Shown here: positions 1 through 4,273 of the stretch, one piece after another
Position numbering within the stretch: position 1 is the first letter of the stretch
Layout: each line of letters begins with the position of its first letter
Assembly: GCA_020052545.1 (NCBI GenBank)
Contig: JAGVOV010000062.1
Location: 1-5,047 of the forward strand
Direction: 5' to 3'
Length of the DNA: 5,047 nt
From: an archaeon
Lineage (GTDB): Archaea; Nanobdellota; Nanobdellia; Woesearchaeales; JAGVOV01
Translations under genes and position numbers: made by a program
The notes under the pieces: generated by a model
Database searches by the model: none
The model's input: the letters and a program-made list of their open reading frames with translations, nothing else
What the model was told of the DNA's origin: nothing

Positions 1-1
1 A

Positions 2-67
2 AGAGCCCAGAAATTCGTGCCAAACACTAATTTCTTCTTAGGGATTGGGAAAGGGCGTTCCTTTTAA
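2..67 (+). CDS. Possible C-terminal tail of an upstream gene (partial)
   Basis: One + strand frame is open from the left edge to a TAA at 65-67 and would encode 21 residues ending in GKGRSF. The tail is basic and aromatic and looks protein-like, but I do not recognise a family. The main support is the junction: its stop overlaps the stop of the convergent gene at 64-546 by four bases (TTAA), the same layout as the convergent pair at 2595-2598. Frame 1 also stays open from the edge but stops at 28-30, and could equally be the real tail. The fragment is too short to assign a function. Confidence 0.35.
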   Translation, partial: RAQKFVPNTNFFLGIGKGRSF

Positions 68-546
68 TACTTTTTGGCATAATTGCCGGAGTCATAGCCC
101 GGTTGGGGTGCTTTCGGGCCTGAATAAGAGGCTTGCTCAACATTATTGGAGTCACTTTTTGAATACTGCTTCACACCTGTGCCTTCCAACATTGAATCAC
201 CAAAGAAGCGGGCCAGAAATATCGCGCCGCAGGGACAGCCGGCAAACATCGTTTCCCCAGCAGGATTGTTGCTCTGCTTGTATGATGGGGATACATCTCC
301 ATGCTGCATCTCAGTGAAATGGTTTTTTACCTCTGAGGAGATTTTCGCGAGATTCTTTTCATCAAGTAGCTCCTCATCTGTCTTTGTCGTCGCGACAAAC
401 TCAAGCTTCGCATCCTTGTGCTGTTGCGAATGCTGTTGCCATGCCTGGCTCTGTTCTATCTGCTTCAATTGGGCATGAACAACATCTTTCTGGCCAAGCT
501 TGTCATCTATATTCCCTTTATTGTGGAAAAGCATGAAGTCAACCAT
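64..546 (-). CDS. Hypothetical protein, orphan, 160 residues
   Basis: I do not recognise this protein. The ATG at 546 is chosen over the upstream in-frame ATGs at 603 and 600 because an ATTAAATA box sits about 26 bases before it, as expected for a leaderless archaeal gene; the longer form would overlap the divergent promoter. The protein has a hydrophilic, glutamine- and histidine-rich segment at residues 27-43, then a charged and probably helical stretch to about 80. A short hydrophobic patch with a Cys-Pro-Cys at 104-106 follows, flanked by glycines. The C-terminal 25 residues are rich in Gly, Pro and Tyr and are likely disordered. There is no signal peptide or convincing membrane span. The opposite-strand frames across this region have serine and cysteine runs typical of shadow frames, which favours this strand. 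Reality of the gene is likely; its function is unknown. Confidence 0.72.
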   Translation of the reverse strand: MVDFMLFHNKGNIDDKLGQKDVVHAQLKQIEQSQAWQQHSQQHKDAKLEFVATTKTDEELLDEKNLAKISSEVKNHFTEMQHGDVSPSYKQSNNPAGETMFAGCPCGAIFLARFFGDSMLEGTGVKQYSKSDSNNVEQASYSGPKAPQPGYDSGNYAKKY

Positions 547-568
547 GGAAAATGCGAAGATAAAAGGG

Positions 569-576
569 TATTTAAT
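569..576 (-). promoter_or_regulatory. TATA-like box for the 64-546 gene
   Basis: On the - strand this reads ATTAAATA, centred about 26 bases upstream of the ATG at 546. In archaea transcription usually starts 24-28 bases downstream of the TATA box, so the transcript would begin at or next to the start codon (leaderless). No Shine-Dalgarno sequence is visible before that ATG, in agreement. Confidence 0.6.
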
Positions 577-589
577 GGTTACGCATAGT

Positions 590-597
590 TTTATAAA
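590..597 (+). promoter_or_regulatory. TATA-like box for the malic enzyme gene
   Basis: TTTATAAA is a perfect palindrome centred about 26 bases upstream of the ATG at 620, which predicts a leaderless malic enzyme transcript. The bases between box and ATG are T- and A-rich and contain no Shine-Dalgarno. Because the box is symmetric it could in principle also be bound in the other orientation. Confidence 0.65.
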
Positions 598-619
598 CAT
601 CATAATTTTTCATTTTCAC

Positions 620-1780
620 ATGGACATCTATAAAGAATCTTTGAAGTTTCACGAGAAGAAAAGAGGAAAGATATCTGTAAATTTCAAAGGTAAGTTGAGA
701 GACAAGCACGACCTTAGCATCGCTTATACGCCTGGTGTCGCAGAGCCTTGCAGGCGGATCTCAAGGAACAAGGAAGACGCTTACAGGTACACCATCAAAG
801 GGAATTCTATTGCTGTCGTCACAGACGGAAGCGCTGTCCTTGGCTTAGGCAACATAGGCGCGCTTGCCGGACTTCCGGTCATGGAAGGGAAAGCTGTCCT
901 GTTCAAGGAGTTCGCAGGCATCGATGCTTATCCAATCTGCATCGAGACGCAGGAAGCTGATAAAATAATTGAGATTGTAAAGAATATCGCGCCCGGTTTC
1001 GGTGGAATCAATCTAGAGGACATATCAGCCCCGAGATGTTTTGAGGTTGAAGAAGCCCTGCAAAATATTGGCATCCCAGTATTCCATGATGACCAGCACG
1101 GGACTGCAGTTGTTGTTTTAGCTGCCTTGATGAATGCATGCAAAGTTATCAAGAAAGATATGAAAAATCTAAGAATTGCCGTTTCTGGCGCCGGAGCTGC
1201 TGGTATAGCAATAAGCAAGATGCTTCTGAAGAAGAATGTCAAAGAACTGCTGTTGGTGGATACTAAAGGGATTGTTTATTTTGGGAGAGAGAATTCAAAC
1301 AGATATAAGGATGAGATTGCAAAACTTGGAAACAAGAACAATAAACAAGGCACCTTAGCCGATGCAATTAAAGGGGCTGATGTTTTTATCGGAGTCTCGG
1401 CGCCGAACATAGCTGATGAGAAGATGATAAGGGGCATGAACAGGGATGCCATAGTATTCGCCATGTCAAACCCGATACCAGAAATTATGCCAGATTTAGC
1501 AAAGAGAGCCGGAGCAAAGATTGTGGGCACTGGCAGGAGCGATTTCCCAAACCAGATAAATAATGTTCTTGCATTCCCTGGCATCTTCAGGGGGGCATTA
1601 GACGCGAAGGCATTGAGGATAACTGAAGGGATGAAGATCGCGGCGGCAGAAGCGCTGGCAAACTATGTCAGAAAGCCGACGATGGAGAGGATATTACCCA
1701 GCCCCTTAGACAGGAGAGTCGCGGCCAAGATCGCCAAGGCTGTAGCGAAGCAGGCAATTTCTGAGAAAGTTGTGCGTTAA
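620..1780 (+). CDS. Malic enzyme (malate dehydrogenase, oxaloacetate-decarboxylating)
   Basis: A cytosolic enzyme that oxidatively decarboxylates L-malate to pyruvate and CO2 while reducing NAD(P)+, linking C4 acids to pyruvate. The 386 residues match the short bacterial/archaeal form. Visible motifs, counted from the ATG at 620: YTPGVAEP with the probable catalytic Tyr36; VMEGKAVLFK with the probable catalytic Lys91; divalent-metal ligands Glu133-Asp134 (NLEDI) and Asp158 (FHDDQHGTA); a Rossmann nucleotide-binding loop GAGAAG at 190-195; then FIGVSAPN, FAMSNPIPE and the GTGRSDFPNQINN block. All key residues are intact. An Asp (214) ends the second strand of the Rossmann fold, which might favour NAD+, but I would not settle the cofactor from this. 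The frame is open back to 500, but the ATG at 620 fits both the family N terminus and the TATA spacing. It is a stand-alone gene, with no phosphotransacetylase-like C-terminal extension. Confidence 0.96.
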   Translation: MDIYKESLKFHEKKRGKISVNFKGKLRDKHDLSIAYTPGVAEPCRRISRNKEDAYRYTIKGNSIAVVTDGSAVLGLGNIGALAGLPVMEGKAVLFKEFAGIDAYPICIETQEADKIIEIVKNIAPGFGGINLEDISAPRCFEVEEALQNIGIPVFHDDQHGTAVVVLAALMNACKVIKKDMKNLRIAVSGAGAAGIAISKMLLKKNVKELLLVDTKGIVYFGRENSNRYKDEIAKLGNKNNKQGTLADAIKGADVFIGVSAPNIADEKMIRGMNRDAIVFAMSNPIPEIMPDLAKRAGAKIVGTGRSDFPNQINNVLAFPGIFRGALDAKALRITEGMKIAAAEALANYVRKPTMERILPSPLDRRVAAKIAKAVAKQAISEKVVR

Positions 1781-1781
1781 A

Positions 1782-1789
1782 TTTATATT
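1782..1789 (+). promoter_or_regulatory. TATA-like box for the membrane protein gene
   Basis: TTTATATT lies directly after the malic enzyme stop codon and is centred about 27 bases upstream of the ATG at 1813. This predicts a separate, leaderless transcript for the membrane protein inside a 32-base spacer, although read-through from the malic enzyme gene is possible. No ribosome binding site is visible. Confidence 0.55.
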
Positions 1790-1812
1790 CCAACATAGAT
1801 TCAGCCTAAATC

Positions 1813-2598
1813 ATGTGGAAGAAAGTGCTGTCTGCGTTGATTGTGCTGATGCTGACATTCAGCCTTCCCGTCTTCATCTTCACTTTTTCAGCGAAGCAGA
1901 CTGTGATGGATGCGCAATTCTACAAGGACACATTCACCAGCACTAACGCATATTCTGGCTTGAGGGATTTCTTCCTTGGTCAGATGACTAAGGACTTCAA
2001 TGGCGGCGACATGATTTTTGCCGCGGCCGTGAAAGAGGCGCTGAAGCTCGCCATCACAGAACAATATATCAAGACAGAGATCGACAGGAACATCGATGGA
2101 TTGACAGGCTACATGAATGGCAATTCAGACAGGCTTGAGCTTTACCTGAGCACTGCTCAGATCAAGAGCGCGATTGTGGGCCTGAGCTCTAATTTTCCGG
2201 CAAAGATAAATGACAAATTCACGTCAGATTTCCCTGAAAAGATCGATCTGATGCAGCAGAATAACACCATGCTTCCCCAGAAGCTAAGGGAGTTCAGCGG
2301 CTATGTTAAATCATATATGCTGCTGAGTATAATAGTGTCGCTTGTGTGCATCTTCGCCTTATTCATCATCAATGATTTCAAGCCGTTCTTGCGCTCTTGC
2401 GGAGGAAGCTTCTTTGTTGCTGGCCTGAGTTTCATACCATTGCTCATGGTGCCTGGATTCATACCCCAAAATGTGCCTAATTTCGCTGTAGGATTGATAG
2501 ACGCAACAATATCCTATCCAAGAAATCTTTTCATAGCTTTCCTTGCTTTAGGGATGGCCATGTTCATAGCTTCTTTCTTCATCAAGTCTGAGAATTAG
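1813..2598 (+). CDS. Hypothetical membrane protein with four predicted helices
   Basis: A 261-residue protein I cannot assign to a named family. An N-terminal hydrophobic helix (about residues 5-26, preceded by two lysines) would act as an uncleaved signal anchor or signal peptide. A soluble domain of about 140 residues (27-166) follows, mostly helical in appearance, with aromatic clusters such as QFYKD near 35-39. Three more hydrophobic segments lie at about 168-187, 199-216 and 238-257, and a short charged end (KSEN) closes the protein. The positive-inside rule places the soluble domain outside the cell if the first helix is kept. There are no catalytic motifs, cysteine clusters or transporter signatures. 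The ATG at 1813 fits the TATA-like box 27 bases upstream. The stop overlaps that of the convergent zinc-ribbon gene by four bases. It follows the malic enzyme gene closely, but a functional link is not evident. Confidence 0.85.
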   Translation: MWKKVLSALIVLMLTFSLPVFIFTFSAKQTVMDAQFYKDTFTSTNAYSGLRDFFLGQMTKDFNGGDMIFAAAVKEALKLAITEQYIKTEIDRNIDGLTGYMNGNSDRLELYLSTAQIKSAIVGLSSNFPAKINDKFTSDFPEKIDLMQQNNTMLPQKLREFSGYVKSYMLLSIIVSLVCIFALFIINDFKPFLRSCGGSFFVAGLSFIPLLMVPGFIPQNVPNFAVGLIDATISYPRNLFIAFLALGMAMFIASFFIKSEN

Positions 2599-2948
2599 CC
2601 GAAGTCCTCGCCGAGCTCTGTCTCGACTCCAGAGCAGTTCCTGCATACATAATCGTCAACATCCATGCCAGGATACTTCAGCTCTTTGACTTTCTTGCCG
2701 CAGCCTGAGCATGTCAACGTCACTTCCTCAAAGAAATTCATCTCTTGATTATCTTGTTTAGGGGCCTGTTTTGGTGCAGGTTTCGCCTGCTTCACAGGTT
2801 TATCCTGTTTTTGCTTCACGGGTTTCTCCCGTTTCACGGGTTTAGCTGCCTTCGGCTTTGCTACAGATTTCTTGACAACTTTCCTTGGCTTAGCTTTTGG
2901 CTTGGCCTTGAAAGCCTTCTTCAATTTTGACTTTATGCCTTTGAACAT
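2595..2948 (-). CDS. Zinc-ribbon protein with lysine-rich N-terminal tail
   Basis: The 117-residue protein has two parts. Residues 1-65 are strongly basic and low in complexity (Lys, Ala, Pro, Gln), with KPVK recurring at about 36, 42 and 50, resembling histone H1-type tails. Residues 77-106 form a four-cysteine zinc ribbon (Cys80, Cys83, Cys102, Cys105; CxxC, 18 residues, CxxC), followed by a short acidic end. The ribbon resembles the small CxxC-x17-CxxC zinc-binding domains seen in prokaryotes, but the spacing and inner sequence are not identical. The tail suggests binding to DNA, RNA or the ribosome; this is inference. The ATG at 2948 is preceded in frame by a TAG and no better start is visible. 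A TATA-like box lies about 35 bases upstream, implying a leader of around 10 bases. The gene shares codirection with ZPR1 upstream, 46 bases away. Confidence 0.85.
   Translation of the reverse strand: MFKGIKSKLKKAFKAKPKAKPRKVVKKSVAKPKAAKPVKREKPVKQKQDKPVKQAKPAPKQAPKQDNQEMNFFEEVTLTCSGCGKKVKELKYPGMDVDDYVCRNCSGVETELGEDFG
2757..2843 (-). repeat. Degenerate KPVK-encoding repeat tract
   Basis: Within the lysine-rich tail of the zinc-ribbon protein, residues 36-64 consist of loosely repeated Lys-Pro-Val-Lys and Pro-Lys-Gln units. On the + strand this shows as recurring GGTTT with CTTCAC or TTTCAC, with slightly different codons, so it has drifted beyond a perfect tandem repeat. Such tracts can vary in length between strains. 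Confidence 0.5.
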
Positions 2949-2979
2949 ACTACCCCGGAATGGCTTTCTGTCGAGCTAG

Positions 2980-2987
2980 TATTTAAG
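2980..2987 (-). promoter_or_regulatory. TATA-like box for the zinc-ribbon gene
   Basis: On the - strand this reads CTTAAATA, centred about 35 bases upstream of the ATG at 2948. A start 26 bases downstream would give a leader of about 10 bases. That leader includes GGGGT close to the ATG, a poor Shine-Dalgarno candidate. The box lies in the 46-base spacer after the ZPR1 stop, so the gene can be expressed separately from ZPR1. Confidence 0.45.
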
Positions 2988-2994
2988 ATTTTTG

Positions 2995-3543
2995 CTACTT
3001 TTTGAGCTTCTCTTTCACGGCCTTATCAGATATTATCGCAGAATTCCCCGAGGGGTCGTCAATCGTCAGCTTGATGCTCTCCTGGCCCCACATTATCCTT
3101 GTGAGCTTCTTGAGGAGATTCTTTGCCTTTTTCCTGTCCTCCTCTTCCTCAGCAGAGTCCCTGATGACCTCAATCTCATGCTTTATCCTGTTCAAGATAC
3201 CTTCAACATTTGTCACATAGCCATTTGATGCAGAGCCAGGTTCTATGGTAGTTATATGGGGAAGCTTGACCGTGGCTTCAGAGCTTTTCACGATCCTTAT
3301 CTTCATATCCTCCTCTTTTGATATCTCTACAATGTATCTTGTCGGCTCTCTCCGTTCTGCGGCCTCGACATCAGCCTTGTGGTATTTGCAGCTGCTGCAG
3401 TCCATCGAGAATATGTATGTGAGGCCGAAATAAGGGATGTCTTTCTCAGATTCTACCATGGTCATGGTCTTCTCGTGGCAGAAAGGGCAGTCCTGATTTT
3501 CCAGGATTTCCATGCTATCAGGAGAATTTTTTTCTTTCGCCAT
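2995..3543 (-). CDS. ZPR1-type zinc-finger protein (archaeal single-domain form)
   Basis: The 182 residues contain one ZPR1 module. The C4 zinc finger uses Cys19-Cys22 (CPFC) and Cys49-Cys52 (CSSC), with the family's IPYFG motif at 36-40. A beta-rich domain follows with RIVKSSEATVKLP (83-95), then IEPGSASNGYVTNVEGIL (100-117), a charged helical insert (118-150) and IDDPSGNSAI near 161-170. Eukaryotic ZPR1 carries two such modules and binds translation elongation factor eEF1A; archaeal proteins have one and their role is not well established, so a part in aEF1A handling is inference. The Gly that usually follows the first CxxC is His here. The ATG at 3543 is supported by a CTATAAAA box about 27 bases upstream, giving a leaderless transcript. 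The length is normal for archaeal members and the metal ligands are intact. Confidence 0.92.
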   Translation of the reverse strand: MAKEKNSPDSMEILENQDCPFCHEKTMTMVESEKDIPYFGLTYIFSMDCSSCKYHKADVEAAERREPTRYIVEISKEEDMKIRIVKSSEATVKLPHITTIEPGSASNGYVTNVEGILNRIKHEIEVIRDSAEEEEDRKKAKNLLKKLTRIMWGQESIKLTIDDPSGNSAIISDKAVKEKLKK

Positions 3544-3566
3544 GGGTGAAAAACTGAACGAGCTTG

Positions 3567-3574
3567 TTTTTATA
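3567..3574 (-). promoter_or_regulatory. TATA-like box for the ZPR1-type gene
   Basis: On the - strand this reads CTATAAAA, centred about 27 bases upstream of the ATG at 3543. It is the closest to a textbook archaeal TATA box among those found here. The bases between it and the ATG lack a Shine-Dalgarno sequence, so translation is probably leaderless. Confidence 0.65.
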
Positions 3575-3631
3575 GTTTATGTTATGGAAAAATTTGTTGT
3601 TATTGTGTCCTTAACTCATAAATCCTAATCT

Positions 3632-3657
3632 CGAGCAGAGCTCTCGTGAGTTTTTTT
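3632..3657 (+). terminator. Short hairpin followed by a run of seven T
   Basis: CGAG (3632-3635) can pair with CTCG (3643-3646) around a seven-base loop, with a further ACTCA/TGAGT pairing (3614-3618 with 3647-3651) outside it. T at 3651-3657 follows on the + strand. The shape is that of a T-run terminator on the + strand, yet no + strand gene precedes it, so it may be chance or end an unseen or antisense transcript. Confidence 0.25.
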
Positions 3658-3661
3658 AAAA

Positions 3662-3738
3662 CTAAGTACGTAGCAACGGCCGAGCATCAACCAGCAACAC
3701 TGGCGCAGGACAAATTTGACGCTGGACAGCGTACTAAG
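3662..3738 (-). ncRNA. Candidate small structured RNA (speculative)
   Basis: A 77-base element lies in the gene-free spacer between sepF and the ZPR1-type gene. Its ends, 3662-3670 and 3730-3738, are inverted repeats pairing at eight of nine positions, and CCAGC (3691-3695) pairs with GCTGG (3721-3725) inside. On the - strand, TATTATA at 3761-3767 is centred 26 bases upstream of 3738, so a transcript would start at the edge of the stem. Four T (3658-3661) follow the far end. It is about as long as a tRNA, but no TPsiC loop or anticodon arm is recognisable. No known RNA family is recognised; chance pairing or sepF 3' structure remain possible. Confidence 0.2.
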
Positions 3739-3749
3739 GACTGATTTAT

Positions 3750-3780
3750 CAAGAAATCAATATAATAAAAATCTAAGAAA
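3750..3780 (-). terminator. T-rich terminator region after sepF
   Basis: Directly after the sepF stop the - strand is very T-rich, including five T at 3767-3771 and several short T-runs. Archaeal RNA polymerase terminates at such T-tracts without needing a hairpin. A weak stem (3743-3747 with 3754-3758) lies at the far edge but is on the wrong side of the T-run for an intrinsic terminator of bacterial type. Confidence 0.4.
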
Positions 3781-4206
3781 CTATTTCTCTTCTTCAGTCT
3801 CTTCAGTAGCATCTTCGACTTCTGTCGAAGCCTTTCCGCCTCTGTATATCTCTGCGAAGCTAGGGACAATGACGATGTAGTCATCGCTGAACCCTGCGAT
3901 GTCACCATCGATCGCCTGCGTCGTCTTCTTGAGCTTGCTGATCGCGCGCTTCAGCTCGACCATATCCTTCTCCTTCAATGGCTTTATGTTGACCAGGGCG
4001 ATTGTGTAGCCTGTGCGCAACGCGTCCAGGATAGGCTTGATGTCAGCGAAATCCTCAATGGCGAAAGGCCTCACGATGACCTTAGACTTGATGTCCTCTG
4101 AGACAGATGTGTCGAGCTCAACATATTCTTCCTCATGGCCAGAAAGCTCGCTGGAATCGTCTCCAGATGTGAACGTCTGCTTTAATTTTGACAAAAATTT
4201 CTTCAT
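3781..4206 (-). CDS. sepF: SepF, cell-division protein and FtsZ membrane anchor
   Basis: Archaeal SepF tethers FtsZ filaments to the cytoplasmic membrane at the division site. The 141 residues show the family layout: an N-terminal amphipathic helix (residues 1-12, MKKFLSKLKQTF) as membrane-targeting segment; an acidic linker (15-35); then the compact alpha/beta core (about 41-121) with VIVRPFAIEDFADIKPILDA, the strand YTIALVNIKPL, a helix rich in Lys/Leu, and DGDIAGFSDDYIVIVP. The last 18 residues are acidic (Glu, Thr, Asp) and look disordered; I do not know this to be general for the family. The start at 4206 is well supported, since it gives the membrane helix at residue 1 and has a strong Shine-Dalgarno seven bases upstream. 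It lies 67 bases after nurA on the same strand with its own promoter. No ftsZ is in the window. Confidence 0.93.
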   Translation of the reverse strand: MKKFLSKLKQTFTSGDDSSELSGHEEEYVELDTSVSEDIKSKVIVRPFAIEDFADIKPILDALRTGYTIALVNIKPLKEKDMVELKRAISKLKKTTQAIDGDIAGFSDDYIVIVPSFAEIYRGGKASTEVEDATEETEEEK

Positions 4207-4212
4207 GGTATT

Positions 4213-4220
4213 CCCTCCTT
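4213..4220 (-). promoter_or_regulatory. Strong Shine-Dalgarno before sepF
   Basis: On the - strand AAGGAGGG lies six bases before the ATG at 4206, complementary to the usual 3' end of 16S rRNA. It is the only strong ribosome binding site I find in the window, and it fixes the sepF start. The other genes with a visible start have none. Confidence 0.8.
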
Positions 4221-4252
4221 TACCGGAACAGGGATTGCGTTGCTATTATTCT

Positions 4253-4260
4253 ATTTAAAT
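4253..4260 (-). promoter_or_regulatory. TATA-like box for sepF
   Basis: The palindrome ATTTAAAT is centred about 50 bases upstream of the sepF ATG. Transcription starting 26 bases downstream would give a leader of about 24 bases that contains the Shine-Dalgarno, so box and ribosome site are consistent with each other. It lies within the spacer after the nurA stop codon. Confidence 0.5.
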
Positions 4261-4273
4261 CTTTCTTTTTGGG

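Larger units (their letters stand above)
3544..3780. other. Gene-free spacer between sepF and the ZPR1-type gene
   Basis: This is the only long spacer in the window. No frame here gives a credible protein; the longest + strand ATG frame away from neighbours is 14 codons (3584-3628). It holds the ZPR1 promoter, a hairpin with a T-run, the 77-base inverted-repeat element and the T-rich end of the sepF transcript. Confidence 0.7.

Noticed and set aside
146..478. A 110-codon + strand frame over the 64-546 gene
   Set aside because: It has a run of seven serines and clustered cysteines produced by reading the opposite strand's Glu/Asp- and Gln-rich codons. It has no promoter box or ribosome site, while the - strand frame has a well-placed TATA-like box.
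500..619. A longer malic enzyme with 40 extra N-terminal residues from the ATG at 500
   Set aside because: The extra residues do not resemble the family, would overlap the divergent orphan gene and its promoter, and the TATA box at 590-597 would then lie inside the coding region. The ATG at 620 fits everything.
3584..3628. A 14-codon + strand frame in the spacer (starts MEKFVV)
   Set aside because: It is very short, has no ribosome site, and the nearest TATA-like box is only about 13 bases away, too close for an archaeal start.
3662..3738. A tRNA gene, suggested by the 77-base length and end pairing
   Set aside because: There is no GTTCRA-type TPsiC loop, no clear D arm and no plausible anticodon arm, and the outer stem has a mismatch and unusual length. 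It is kept only as an unclassified structure.
3760..3771. A bacterial-type intrinsic terminator after sepF
   Set aside because: The weak stem at 3743-3758 comes after the T-run in the direction of transcription, the wrong order. T-tract termination of archaeal type is enough.
3687..3908. A 73-codon - strand frame reaching from sepF into the spacer
   Set aside because: Most of it overlaps sepF in another frame, its composition is not protein-like and it has no promoter or ribosome site. It is a shadow of sepF.
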